DNA of 64,000 bases from Hexactinellida sp. DTS-2022 (taxonomy: Eukaryota; Porifera; Hexactinellida), in NCBI GenBank assembly GCA_028753945.1, contig JAPNXP010000009.1, forward strand, positions 1,240,001 through 1,304,000, given 5' to 3'. Below the pieces are notes generated by a model. It worked only from the letters and a program-made list of their open reading frames with translations, did no database searches and was not told the origin of the DNA. Made by a program: the position numbers and the translations under genes. Shown here one piece after another: positions 40,965 to 50,658 of the stretch; the first letter of the stretch is position 1, and every line of letters begins with the position of its first letter.

Positions 40965-41204
40965 ATGGCTGAACCAAACAGCACCACCGCTTCCGCCGCC
41001 CTCCCCAACCCGCCGGCCTCTGAGCTGCAGACTCCCAACACGCGCAAAGTTAACAGACTCAAGTTCATGCAGCAGTTCATGAGTCCCACTGACGCAGTAA
41101 CTTCACCCTGTTCTGATAAAGTTAAACACTTCCAAGTCAAAGGCACCATCAATACTCCCTCTACAATCGTGGAAGTGCCTGAAGTTAAGTCACTGCAGTT
41201 CTAA
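40965..41204 (+). CDS. Small uncharacterised protein (79 aa)
   Basis: A 79-residue frame with coding-like composition in an AT-rich setting: GC-rich third positions, Ala/Pro/Thr-rich N-terminus, a central basic-amphipathic segment (RKVNRLKFMQQFMSPTD), and an acidic/hydrophobic end (VEVPEVKSLQF). No known domain or targeting signal is recognised. Composition relative to the surrounding DNA is the main reason to believe it. It lies 379 bp after SNAPC4, same strand. Confidence 0.55.
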   Translation: MAEPNSTTASAALPNPPASELQTPNTRKVNRLKFMQQFMSPTDAVTSPCSDKVKHFQVKGTINTPSTIVEVPEVKSLQF

Positions 41205-41644
41205 GTGCTAGCGACCCTATCGCTTCTGTTGTGTCAAGTTGATTTCCCTCGAATGAATTTTCTTGTATAATTTGAAATTCTTACTTCACATCATTTTGTT
41301 CTCTTTGTTGTGTTCAACTTGTTAGTTGATGGATTCACTTGTTCAGCTTTTCAGCTCATTTCTAATGTTAGTCCTTATTCCTCTCCTACTTCAGACCTAA
41401 GCTAGTGATCAAACCAAATTTCAAAACTACGTGTTTTAACATAACCTAATTTTAACGAGTCAGATGAATTGGTTACGAATTTGCGATAAATTTCGAAGGT
41501 ACACACGGATAAAATATTGTATAAAAATTACGTACATAGGAGCTACCAATTATCTACTAATTAAATGAATTACACCCCTTGCTTATCAACTGCTTAAAAT
41601 GCTAACACACCGAAGTAGTTACTGTGCTAATAGTAATATACATA

Positions 41645-42067
41645 CAGTCAACTCTCGTTATATCGAAGTGCTTAAACCTGTAAATTCCTTCGTTATCTCC
41701 GGATATTCTTTATAAGCGAATAATAATTAAGAGCATCCTTATATGTAGACGGTCTATGAAAGGCCAAACAAACTAAGCTAAAAATATGTAGATCGTCTAT
41801 AAATTTTGTAGACCAAAAGCCCTGCCGTCTATGGGTAATAATATTGTATGTGTAAGAAAACCTGGTCTAGAAATAGACGGTCTACATAGAAATTATTTCA
41901 ATAAATTAGAGCATCCTTATATGTAGACGGTCTATTTCTTTCTAGACGGTCTATAAAAGGCTAAAAGCCCATACAAACTAAGCTAAAAATAATTAATGTA
42001 ATTAGGGCTCTGGGGGGAAATCTTAATTTCGTTATAAGCAGGTATTTCGTTATATCCGAGTTCACTG
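41645..42067. mobile_element. TA-flanked MITE, CAGTSAACT family copy 2, with inserted second element
   Basis: Left end CAGTCAACTCTCGTTATATC, right end ATATCCGAGTTCACTG, flanked by TA. Subterminal sequence (AAATTCCTTCGTTAT at the left; CTCTGGGGGGAAATCTTAAT at the right) matches the intact copy at 47710-47874. The centre is taken up by another family with TATGTAGACGGTCTAT ends (41731-41888), followed by a partial tandem copy (41907-41990). Confidence 0.8.
41731..41888. mobile_element. Inverted-repeat element with TATGTAGACGGTCTAT ends (inside another MITE)
   Basis: Ends TATGTAGACGGTCTAT (41742-41757) and ATAGACGGTCTACATA (41873-41888). The interior word GTAGACCAAAAGCCCTGCCG recurs, reverse-complemented, in a copy at about 62765-62918. 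A partial repeat of the left end follows at 41907. Confidence 0.7.
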
Positions 42068-42100
42068 TATGTGTACCAGAACTAGCTAGCATATCTGAAT

Positions 42101-42953
42101 ATGGTTTCCAAGAGGCTAGGACGAGCCTTTACCAAGCGGGGCAGAGCAAACACCGAGACTTCCCTGCCCCCTGCCCCCACCCTCTCCCCGCTCTCGGCGA
42201 GCTACGACTTCGAGAGAGAAGTCCAGCTGGTGCATCACGTGGAGCAGGCCAGCAGGAAGCTATACAAAGACATGAAGAAGAGTTCTGACTCCGCATTCCA
42301 ACCGAACCGACAGCTCTTCCGCATTGCGCAGGATCTCAACTCGACCAGCTACCGATCTCGCAGTCTGAAGGGACTCTGCGTGGACTTCAACAACCACGCC
42401 TCCCAGCTGCAGGAGATGGGCAGGGAGATGAGAGCCGCGGAGGAGGCTATGTTCGTAGAGCCCGTCAAGAAGTTCCATAGAGTATTCCCGCATGTCAATG
42501 CGGCTATCAAGTTAGTGTGGTGTTCTATCTTTAATTAATTAACAAAACTGTTTATGTTATTTCTCAAATAGGAAGAGAGAGAGAAAGCTGGAAGATTACG
42601 AGAAGACGCAGGCAAAGCTAGACCGCCTAACCGACTCCAGCCCCCGCTACGACGCTACCAGCAGGGCAGTGCAGATAGCGAGAATGGAGTTCGAGCAGTA
42701 CGAGCAGAAGATAGCCCGAGACATGCCCTGGCTGTACGAGGAGCGTCTCGAGTACATAGAGCCTTGTGTGGATGCTATTATTCAGTCGCAGCTGGCACAC
42801 TACTCAGAGTCGGCTAGACTCACGCAGAATATGGTCGGACACCTGGAGAACCATAGTCTACAGCTGCCTGACATAGAGTACAGAGCTCTTATGGACAAGC
42901 AACTCGCGAATTTTCGCACCTTATCTATTGTCTGCCCTAGCGGCAGTACTTAG
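42101..42953 (+). CDS. BIN3: BAR-domain protein, BIN3-like, two exons (263 aa)
   Basis: Exon 1 is 42101-42510 and exon 2 is 42572-42953, with a 61-bp GT-AG intron and phase 2 join (AA|G). After a short basic N-terminus the BAR domain fills the protein: DFEREVQLVHHVEQASRKLYKDMKKSSDSA, FVEPVKKFHRVFPHVNAAIK, KLEDYEKTQAKLDRL, MPWLYEERLEYIEPC. It ends with LANFRTLSIV, as in BIN3. There is no SH3 domain, which separates it from amphiphysin/BIN1. BIN3 and yeast Hob3 bind and curve membranes and act in actin and cytokinesis control through Cdc42. Length fits the family (about 250). Confidence 0.92.
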
Positions 42954-43820
42954 AACCTAAGCAACTTCAAGGTGGGATTTGGAATTCATTATTTTCTTAC
43001 ATTTTGTATATTTATATTTCAATTTGCATTTAATTTTGAAACCTACGAGCCCTTCGGTCTCGGTCGCTTCGCGACGGATCACTCCCCACAAATGTCGATT
43101 CGCGAACTTTTACATTCGTGTTTGGCTCTACGCTCGTATAGGAGCCACTGTCACTTCAATAAGAGCATCTATTCTAGATATCTCACGACTTGACTGTATT
43201 TATACTTCTCGTGCTACTGTTGCAGGTGTTGCTATCTGTATCACAGACAGAATAGCAGATGTTTGTATGCAGGCGTTATTCTCTGTATAATCTATAGTTC
43301 CACTTATGTGAACACCTGTGTGACATACTCAAAAGAGAACATATATACAATTTACAACAGGGAATTCGCTTTTTTATTTTACACTATAAATTCTCACAAA
43401 GCAATCAATTTTTATTTCTTTATGTTAGCGATTCCCACCCTTTAAAAAAGCCCGGACAAACAAACAAACAATAATCGAGTTTTAATTAATAAAGATCTAA
43501 TTATAGACATTTCTCACTACCACATAATTATGTGCCAATTCAAATAAGGCTGAAAGGACCCTAAATCTGCCAGATTCCTTCTATTCAAAAGCGTATCTAT
43601 CGTATGGTTAATTAACATTAGAGCTAACTTGAATGGATTTACCGGTAGTGTAATGGTTCTTAGATTACCTGGCAATTGTCTTAACACTTGTAAGCTGTTA
43701 AATGGAAGACCCGGGATGATAAATTAGTAGCACTAAGTTCTTTTTCAAGTTCACGCTTATATGAGGTTGCCAGAGAGTGTGTATTTATATTTGTTTATAC
43801 TTGTTTGTTGAAGAAACTAG
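42954..43820. other. Intergenic DNA between BIN3 and ECT2
   Basis: AT-rich with a dispersed GC-rich repeat at 43045-43080 (ACGAGCCCTTCGGTCTCGG then CGCTTCGCGAC), also present reverse-complemented at about 61170-61203. At 43640-43720 there is a tRNA-like trace (TAGTGTAATGGTT, then AAGACCCGGG 60 nt later), perhaps a decayed tRNA-derived SINE; it is not a functional tRNA. No coding frame is convincing. Confidence 0.5.
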
Positions 43821-46457
43821 ATGTCTGTTGATAATGAAAATGGCCTAGACGCTCCACTTTCCAGCCATTCATTACAGCCCACAGACAAAGTGCTCTCCAA
43901 GCGAGTGAAGATACCTGTCAACTTCAACGACAAGTTCCTCTGTCTCATCAGGGAGGCTAAACTGGACCCAGACTTCCCCGGGGCAGAGAGCTACCTGCGG
44001 GAGAGGGGACTCGAGATAATCCGGTCCCCAGACGGGAATGAGTTGCCAGACACCGTACCGGACAACTCTGAAATTGTATTCGTTTTTGTCGACTTTGAAT
44101 CCACAGAGTTCTCTAACCTGTCCAAGACCGGTCTCCCCATAATCACCCCTAACGTAATCCGGTCCTGCATGCTCCGCAAGGTGGATGTCCCCTTCCCCTC
44201 CCGGCCCATGCTCAGCGCGCACATGTACGGACTCTCCGTCATATTCACGGGGTTCCGCGAGCAGGGCCGCCTGGACGACCTGGTGAAGAAGGTGCACCTC
44301 ATGGGCGGCGGCGTCCGGAAGGAGATCGGGATGGGCGTGACGCATCTGGTGGCTCACTCCGTGCTCGGCACCAAGTACCAGTTGGCGCTCTCCTTTGGCA
44401 CCTGCATGATGAGCGAGCAGTGGGTGCAGCGGGTCTTCGAGAGACGCGGCGACCCCAACGGGACCGCTCTGGACGAGGAGTTCTCTCAGTTCACCCTCTC
44501 CCCCTTCACGGGACTCACTCTCTGGTTCTGCAGCTTCTCGGCTGAGGACCAGCGCTCCATGGAGGCCCTGGCGCAGGAGAACGGAGCCCTCATCTTCCAA
44601 GAGTCCGAGGGCGCCACGACCGGCGTGGTTAGAGCCACGCACTGCGTGATGGGAGAAGTCAGCGCGGAGGCAATGCTGCGCGTGTCTCCCAAGATACGAC
44701 TCGTCAACCAGGAATGGTTCTGGGAGAGCATCCGCATGGAGGCGTGCGCCGACGACAACCTCTACTCGCTAAGAGAAAACAAGCGGCATTCGCGGAATAA
44801 GCCGCGAGCCAAGCGGCGCCGACAGTTCCGCAACAGCAACGTGTCCACCTCTCTCCACGAGGCGTCCGTGCTCACCCTCAGCCCCGCCACGCCCCTGGTG
44901 GACGTCTCCGCCTCCGAGCCGGACCCGCGCGCGGAACAGGACGCCTCCAGGCGCCACATCGCCGTGGAGCTGCTGCAGACAGAGGAGAACTTTGTCAACA
45001 TTCTCGACGTCATCATCAACTCGTTCAAGAGACCCATCGACCAGACTGAGCAGCGCGGGGGGCCTGTATTATCCGGTGAGTACAGCAAGACTATATTCGG
45101 AAACCTGGAGGACATATTCGAGACGCACAAGCAGTTCAAGCACAGTCTGGAGGAGCGCATCGACTCGTGGGACCCCAACGCGATGATCGGACAGGTGGTG
45201 CTCAAGCACGCGGAGGCTTTCTCCAAGGTGTACCCTCCTTTCACGAACTTCTACGAGCAGGGAAAGCGGACCCTGGAGAAGTGCCGACAGCAGTTCCCGA
45301 GGTTCCACGCATTCCTGAAAGTGGTAGAAGCCAAGCCGGAGTGTTTGCGCCAGCCGCTAGTGGACCTGTTAATCCAGCCGGTGCAGCGGCTCCCGCGACT
45401 AATCCTCCTGCTCCAGGAGCTCTCGAAACACACCTCTGAGGAGCACCCGGACAGCAGCATGCTCCTGCAGGCCATCTCCAAGCTCAGGAGCGTGCTGGAG
45501 TACATCAACGAGGATAAGCGGAAGACGCAGGTGCAGATGCAGATGTTCGAGATAGTGCGGGAGATCCAGGACTGCCCCCCCGACCTCCTCGCGTCGCACC
45601 GACACTTCGTGACCAAGCTGGACTTCGTGGAGCCGCAGAGCTCAGCTGACACTGTTTACACGTTCTTCCTCTTCAACGACTATTTCGAGATTGCTAAGAA
45701 CCGCGCGGGCATGGGTAAGAAGGTGGCACACGGCAAGACGCAGTATAAACACAACAAATACCTGCATCTCTCATTCGTCCAGATAGTGATTGACGTTAAG
45801 GACATGCCCGACTACACTGCTCAGAACACATTCGCTATTCTTAACGGAGTCCTCGGCACTGTGATGCTATTCCGCATTGTGCAGTCGGAGCACACCAAGG
45901 AGGAGTTCATAAAGATCCTCTGCAAGACCATCGTGGACTCGAGAGGGCTCAGCGACTCCCTGGAGGACCCGAGCGAGCTGCTCATGAGCTACACCTGGCA
46001 GCAGCTGCAGCCCTCGGTCGCCAACGAGTCCCAGGCCCGGGCGCTGGCGGGCAATAGTCCCTTCAAGCTGTCTCTCCGCCGCGTGTTCGACAAGACGAAG
46101 AAGGTACACCGGGTATTCTCTCAGAAGATCGACCGGTCGAAGCAGCAGAAGCGCACTCGCTCTAAGCTGGGGCCCGGCAGAACGGATAGCATGCTGGACA
46201 TGGCTGATGACGTCGTCTCGGAGAACTCCATGGCCACACCACACAATCTCCAACACAGTATTTCCTCCAACTTCACACCCGGTCCCATCACCAAACTCAA
46301 TTTCTGCGAAGAAGCGGATCCCAACGACTCGCTCGTCTCGCTGGCTCCCAACCTCAACTACGGAGACGTGCCTCCTTGCTCTAAGCGCGTGGCCACGAAC
46401 GAAGAGATTCTGACTAGTCAGGGCACTGAGGAACAGCCCACGACAACTCGGCTGTAG
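43821..46457 (+). CDS. ECT2: ECT2 Rho guanine-nucleotide exchange factor (878 aa)
   Basis: N-terminal BRCT-type region of three modules (about 20-310, e.g. LSAHMYGLSVIFTGFREQGR, GVTHLVAHSVLGTKYQLALS, WFWESI), then a basic nuclear signal (KPRAKRRRQ, about 328). A DH domain follows at about 374-566 (VELLQTEENFVNILDVI, GGPVLSGEYSKTIFGN, HEED-like INEDKRKTQ), then a PH domain at about 590-705 and a basic, Ser-rich C-terminal tail. This order is unique to ECT2/Pebble, which activates RhoA at the midzone for cytokinesis, the BRCT part binding phosphorylated centralspindlin. One intronless frame, GC-rich, about the usual length (human form about 880-910). Confidence 0.96.
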   Translation: MSVDNENGLDAPLSSHSLQPTDKVLSKRVKIPVNFNDKFLCLIREAKLDPDFPGAESYLRERGLEIIRSPDGNELPDTVPDNSEIVFVFVDFESTEFSNLSKTGLPIITPNVIRSCMLRKVDVPFPSRPMLSAHMYGLSVIFTGFREQGRLDDLVKKVHLMGGGVRKEIGMGVTHLVAHSVLGTKYQLALSFGTCMMSEQWVQRVFERRGDPNGTALDEEFSQFTLSPFTGLTLWFCSFSAEDQRSMEALAQENGALIFQESEGATTGVVRATHCVMGEVSAEAMLRVSPKIRLVNQEWFWESIRMEACADDNLYSLRENKRHSRNKPRAKRRRQFRNSNVSTSLHEASVLTLSPATPLVDVSASEPDPRAEQDASRRHIAVELLQTEENFVNILDVIINSFKRPIDQTEQRGGPVLSGEYSKTIFGNLEDIFETHKQFKHSLEERIDSWDPNAMIGQVVLKHAEAFSKVYPPFTNFYEQGKRTLEKCRQQFPRFHAFLKVVEAKPECLRQPLVDLLIQPVQRLPRLILLLQELSKHTSEEHPDSSMLLQAISKLRSVLEYINEDKRKTQVQMQMFEIVREIQDCPPDLLASHRHFVTKLDFVEPQSSADTVYTFFLFNDYFEIAKNRAGMGKKVAHGKTQYKHNKYLHLSFVQIVIDVKDMPDYTAQNTFAILNGVLGTVMLFRIVQSEHTKEEFIKILCKTIVDSRGLSDSLEDPSELLMSYTWQQLQPSVANESQARALAGNSPFKLSLRRVFDKTKKVHRVFSQKIDRSKQQKRTRSKLGPGRTDSMLDMADDVVSENSMATPHNLQHSISSNFTPGPITKLNFCEEADPNDSLVSLAPNLNYGDVPPCSKRVATNEEILTSQGTEEQPTTTRL

Positions 46458-47054
46458 GCAGTCTGTATCACTTGAGGAATATATAAAATCACTTGTACTA
46501 GTTTAAAGCAATTCTTCCAATCTTCTTCACAGAATGTGTGTATGTATGTATGTAATATTATTGTACTATGTGAATAGAGTCGTTTTTATGTGTGTAGTGT
46601 CCTAACTGATTTGCAATTGTGTGAACAGGTGTCAGTAATCCATGGTGTTAAATCACAATGGTAGTTGATAGCAAAACTTATTCCTAGTATGGGAGAGTTG
46701 TACCAATTAGTTAATTCGCGAATTTGAATAAATTGGATTGGGACATTGACAGTGCATCAAATTGGACTCGTTTCAAATTCACATACAAGGCAAGCCATTC
46801 GCAATTTTACTGCAAAACCGCTCTTTTCTCCCTATTATAATTAGATGCACTTTTCTTAACAATATACCTTTCAATTATTGATAATCTCGCCTTCTAATTT
46901 ATTTTAGCTACTTGCAGGTGAGTACAGCTATATGCCACTTCCCACTTATTAGCATGTGATTTGTTAACAACAAGAACAGTTTAATGATCAATTATATTAG
47001 ATCGACAGAGCTTCTTAACAACAATTTCATTATACACACATGGAATAAGCGTCC
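46458..47054. other. Convergent intergenic region between ECT2 and DCTD
   Basis: The 3' ends of ECT2 (+) and dCMP deaminase (-) face each other across about 600 bp of AT-rich DNA. No gene or repeat with clear ends is seen. Confidence 0.5.
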
Positions 47055-47997
47055 CTATGAGCTATTGATTTTCTCAAAGTTTATTTGTATAATCTTCCTA
47101 TTTGGTATGAGCTGTGAATAGTTAACTCCCGCTAAATCGAGTAGTATCCTCGAAGCCTTGACAGACACACTGTCATGTTTCTTGTCGCTGAAATAGAATA
47201 TTTTCCTTATCCCTGCTTGGATAATCAGTTTTGCACACTCATTGCATGGGAATAGAACTACGTAGAGAGTGCACTCTTTTAAAGAGGATTCGTTTCTGTT
47301 CATTATTGCGTTCATTTCTGCATGACAGACATAGGGGGTCTTATTCTCCAAAGGATTAGCTGAGTCTTTGCCCCAGGGTAGAACATCATCGCTACACCCA
47401 TTGGGCATACCATTGTACCCTATTGCTACTATCTTATTGTCCTCACTCACAATGCAAGCTCCAACCTGAAATAATTAACAATAAAGTTGTGTGTAAGTAG
47501 AACTCGGACTATTGTACCTTATGTGGAGGAATAGTTGGTACTGAATATAACCTACTTAGAGATACTTTTATTTTTCATGCACCTGGATTTGGAAAATAAT
47601 ATGTACTGTGCGAAGTCTTAAGTTACCCAGGTACGTATTCACCGAGTTCTTATATCTTATTAGAGTACTAAGACATCTATTTCATTTATGAATAATATAC
47701 TAATTATTACAGTCAACTCTCGTTATGACGAAGTGCTTGGGATCTGTAAATTCCTTCATTATATCCGATATTCGCGGATAATAATTAATGCATTTAGTGC
47801 TCTGGGGGAAATCTCCATTTCGTTATAAGCAGGTATTTTGTTGTATCCTACTTCGTTATAACGGGAGTTCACTGTAGTATTATTTATACCTGTGTGACTG
47901 GATCTTTGCTCCTTTCTGCTGACAGAAAAGCAACAGCCATAAAATACTCCTCCCAAGAAAGGTAATCGTGCCTCTTCTCATTCTGAGCTTCTGCCAT
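47055..47997 (-). CDS. DCTD: Deoxycytidylate deaminase, two exons (172 aa)
   Basis: On the minus strand exon 1 is 47997-47890 ([20 protein letters not shown]...SKDPVTQ) and exon 2 is 47465-47055 ([13 protein letters not shown]...); GT-AG, phase 0, 172 residues. Zinc and catalytic motifs are intact: CHAEMNAI (His, Glu) and PCNECAK (two Cys). The words [15 protein letters not shown] and [13 protein letters not shown] are those of dCMP deaminase, which makes dUMP for thymidylate synthesis. Length is typical. The 424-bp intron contains an intact TA-flanked MITE (47710-47874). Without exon 1 the protein would lack its first strand and helix, so a single-exon call starting in exon 2 would be wrong. 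Confidence 0.95.
47710..47874. mobile_element. Intact TA-flanked MITE, CAGTSAACT family copy 3, in DCTD intron
   Basis: A 165-bp element with ends CAGTCAACTCTCGTTATGAC and GTTATAACGGGAGTTCACTG, TA on both sides. It shares subterminal blocks with copy 2 (AAATTCCTTC; GGGGGAAATCTCCATTTCG). It is the cleanest copy and defines the family length. Confidence 0.85.
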
Positions 47998-49137
47998 ATC
48001 CCCTGCTGTTAGCTAGTACTTCTAGTTATACTGAATTGACTAAAATGCACTTGAAAGGAAAGCATTATAACCTATAGACTCAATTGCAAACTGCTTAATT
48101 ATTTATTATAAAATATACTTGCAACTAATAACTTGTAAGTTAATTAGCAAGTTCTTATATTAAATTAACAATAATCCTACTCCGAATGACCTCTCCAGAT
48201 TCTTCCAATGTAAGAATCTTATCTATAATTACAGCCATATTATTTGTTATTTATTTATTGTATAAATCTAAGATATTTAGCATAAGATAGCTAATTCATT
48301 ATACTCTAGAAATGGTTCCCTTATAAAACAGTTCCCACGACTGGTCGTCTGCTGATTTGGCAGAGTCTAGTCGCGCAATAAGTATTCAACATGTATAGTG
48401 TCTACAAGTATATTATAATTTAATTATTATATAACTGGAGTCACGAAGCTTTATTGTACGGTCTAACTCATCTCGAAATATGATTATTCATTAATTAAGA
48501 TATAATTTGAATCAATATACGAATTTGTTGTGATATCTCCATAAAAGTGGAAATGATGTAACGACGACTATGAATATATTCTTCCGGGTGCAAGGTTCGT
48601 ACTCAATTTATTCTATTATGTCTCGAATTAACACGTCTATTATGTATAATCCGATTTACAAACTTCAAACATCCGATTACAAACTTCTATTATGTATAAT
48701 CCGATTTACAAACTTCCCCAACTTACTTGGCGCCCATGTTTGTTATATGTATCAACTTTTCTAGTGCAATTCCTAGAGTAAATTCCTATTGAAGTGGACA
48801 GTATGCATAGGGTTGCCGTGAAGATAAATTCATACTCATTGTTTTCCAGGGTTTTCCTCGAATTTCCCTAATCTTAAGCAAGGTTGCAGCCGAATTATTC
48901 AATATTCGGTTGGACAATTACTATTGCCAAATAGTTGATATTCGGTTGGTTCCCGAATATCAACTATTTGTATGATATTTGGTTGAGAGACGAATATATT
49001 CGGTTGACCAAATGGTGATAAAGTTGTTCTATTACGCATTATTTATCCATAACGATATCTACATGTTCAGAATACTATACATATGTACTTCCTATTTGTT
49101 TAAATATTCGCGTTTTCAAATAGACTAGTTAGTTGAA
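47998..49137. other. Divergent intergenic region between DCTD and MPP-alpha
   Basis: About 1.1 kb of AT-rich DNA. It holds a direct repeat of about 30 bp (TATTATGTATAATCCGATTT and on, near 48640 and 48686) and a perfect hairpin: CAAATAGTTGATATTCGG (48928-48945) against CCGAATATCAACTATTTG (48953-48970), with further TATTCGGTTG copies around it. Nothing coding. Confidence 0.6.
48928..48970. repeat. Perfect 18-bp inverted repeat with 7-nt loop
   Basis: CAAATAGTTGATATTCGG and its exact reverse complement, separated by TTGGTTC. The word ATATTCGGTTG is repeated at about 48901 and 48995, suggesting a decayed inverted-repeat transposon. Confidence 0.7.
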
Positions 49138-50658
49138 ATGTACAGAAATATTCCCCGATTATCTTCGCGCATCCGCAGTGCTTACTTACATTCGATGCGA
49201 ACTTCAATTGCCCTCCCTCCTGATTATCCACAGAAGGATTCCCAAACCATTCACCCTTTTAAGCTTTCAAACCCTGAAATAACTGCCATGACAAATGGAC
49301 TGAAGGTTGTTTCGATGGAATGCTATGGTCCAATCAGTTCCATCGGTATCTTCATAAAGGCAGGTCCCAGATTCGATGTGTTCTATCCTCCTGGCACTTC
49401 CCACCTGATAAGCAAACTTGCGTTTCTGAGCACAAATAAGTTTGAGAATAGAGAACGCATCTTAGAGGTGCTGGAACCCACAGGCGGCGTGACTGACTGT
49501 CAGATGGGAAGGGAGGAGATGATATACAAGCTAATGGGGTACAGGGACCACGTGGACACCATGGCAGAGGTGTTAGCGGAGGTCGTGTTCCGTCCTCGCA
49601 TAACGGCAGATGAAATAGAGCAGGCTCGCATCCTCGTCCAGAATGATTTGGTGAGCTTTAGCATGAAGCCTGACATGGAGCCGCTGCTCACCGACTACAC
49701 TTACGCAGCTGCCTACAACCAGAACACTCTAGGGCTTCCGGCTGTGTGTCCTGAGGGAAATGTTTCTCAAATTCGGAGCGAACATATTCAATGGTATCTC
49801 TCTTCCCACTTCCGCCCCGATCGGATGGTGCTGGCAGGGCTGGGAGTGGAGCACAAAACCTTGCTAGACCTCGCAGAGAGGTACTTTGATAAGCCAGAGG
49901 TTTCCTGGGGAGAAGCCAAGGAGGAACCGGACGACTCCATCGCGCAGTACACTGGTGGCGAAGTTAGAATCGAGAGAAGCGTTCCTCCGGTCATCGGGCC
50001 TAACCCTCTCCCCAACCTAGCATACATCACTATTACTTCTGAGTGTGTTTCTTATGAAGATCCATTGTTCTTTGCGTACGCAGTTATGGACATAATGATG
50101 GGTGGTGGCTCGTCCTTTTCCGCGGGTGGGCCTGGCAAAGGAATGTACTCGCGACTGTACGCAAATGTAATGAACTACTTCACCTTCATATACTCAGCTC
50201 AATCAACTCTCCACATTCACGGTGATACGGGCATATATTCGCTATACGGATCTGCTCCTCACGAGTACTCGCGACAGTTGTGTCAAATATTGATCGACGA
50301 GCTTAAGCGCTTGTCTAACCTCCCTGGACACCTGGAGCTGAGTAGGGCTAAGAAAATGCTGCAATCTAATATGCTGATGAACCTCGAGTCTCATGTGATC
50401 ATGTTTGAGGATTTGGGCAGACAAATGTTGGTACACAATCGTTATCATAATTCTAAGGAATTATATGACCGTTTGGAAGATGTCAAGGCTAGCGAGATTG
50501 CAGAGGCTGGACGGAAACTGCTTGAGGGCAAGCTTAGCATGGTAGCAGTTGGAAAGCTTGATGCTATTCCGAGTCTTAAGGAAGTGGAAGAAGCATTTGT
50601 TAGTTCGAAGAAGCGACTGGATAACACAAACAGATTGCCTTTCAAGATATTCCCATGA
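49138..50658 (+). CDS. PMPCA: Mitochondrial processing peptidase alpha subunit (506 aa)
   Basis: An Arg/Ser-rich, acid-free presequence (MYRNIPRLSSRIRSAYLHSMR) precedes the M16-family fold. The zinc-binding HxxEH of the beta subunit is absent; the equivalent region reads GREEMIYKLMGYRDHVD. The alpha-type glycine-rich loop is intact (GGGSSFSAGGPGKGMYSRLY, residues about 322-341) and binds the presequence. The alpha subunit pairs with the catalytic beta subunit in the matrix to cleave import presequences. Full length for the family, intronless. The bc1 core proteins are excluded by the loop. Confidence 0.95.
   Translation: MYRNIPRLSSRIRSAYLHSMRTSIALPPDYPQKDSQTIHPFKLSNPEITAMTNGLKVVSMECYGPISSIGIFIKAGPRFDVFYPPGTSHLISKLAFLSTNKFENRERILEVLEPTGGVTDCQMGREEMIYKLMGYRDHVDTMAEVLAEVVFRPRITADEIEQARILVQNDLVSFSMKPDMEPLLTDYTYAAAYNQNTLGLPAVCPEGNVSQIRSEHIQWYLSSHFRPDRMVLAGLGVEHKTLLDLAERYFDKPEVSWGEAKEEPDDSIAQYTGGEVRIERSVPPVIGPNPLPNLAYITITSECVSYEDPLFFAYAVMDIMMGGGSSFSAGGPGKGMYSRLYANVMNYFTFIYSAQSTLHIHGDTGIYSLYGSAPHEYSRQLCQILIDELKRLSNLPGHLELSRAKKMLQSNMLMNLESHVIMFEDLGRQMLVHNRYHNSKELYDRLEDVKASEIAEAGRKLLEGKLSMVAVGKLDAIPSLKEVEEAFVSSKKRLDNTNRLPFKIFP

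Larger units (their letters stand above)
41205..42100. other. Intergenic DNA with nested MITEs upstream of BIN3
   Basis: AT-rich spacer. Positions 41645-42067 are a TA-flanked MITE that itself contains one full and one partial copy of a second inverted-repeat family (TATGTAGACGGTCTAT). Nothing coding. Confidence 0.7.

Noticed and set aside
43640-43720. Possible tRNA gene
   Set aside because: An A-box-like word (TAGTGTAATGGTT) is present, but the B box is degenerate and no cloverleaf with acceptor pairing can be drawn. At most a decayed tRNA-derived SINE.
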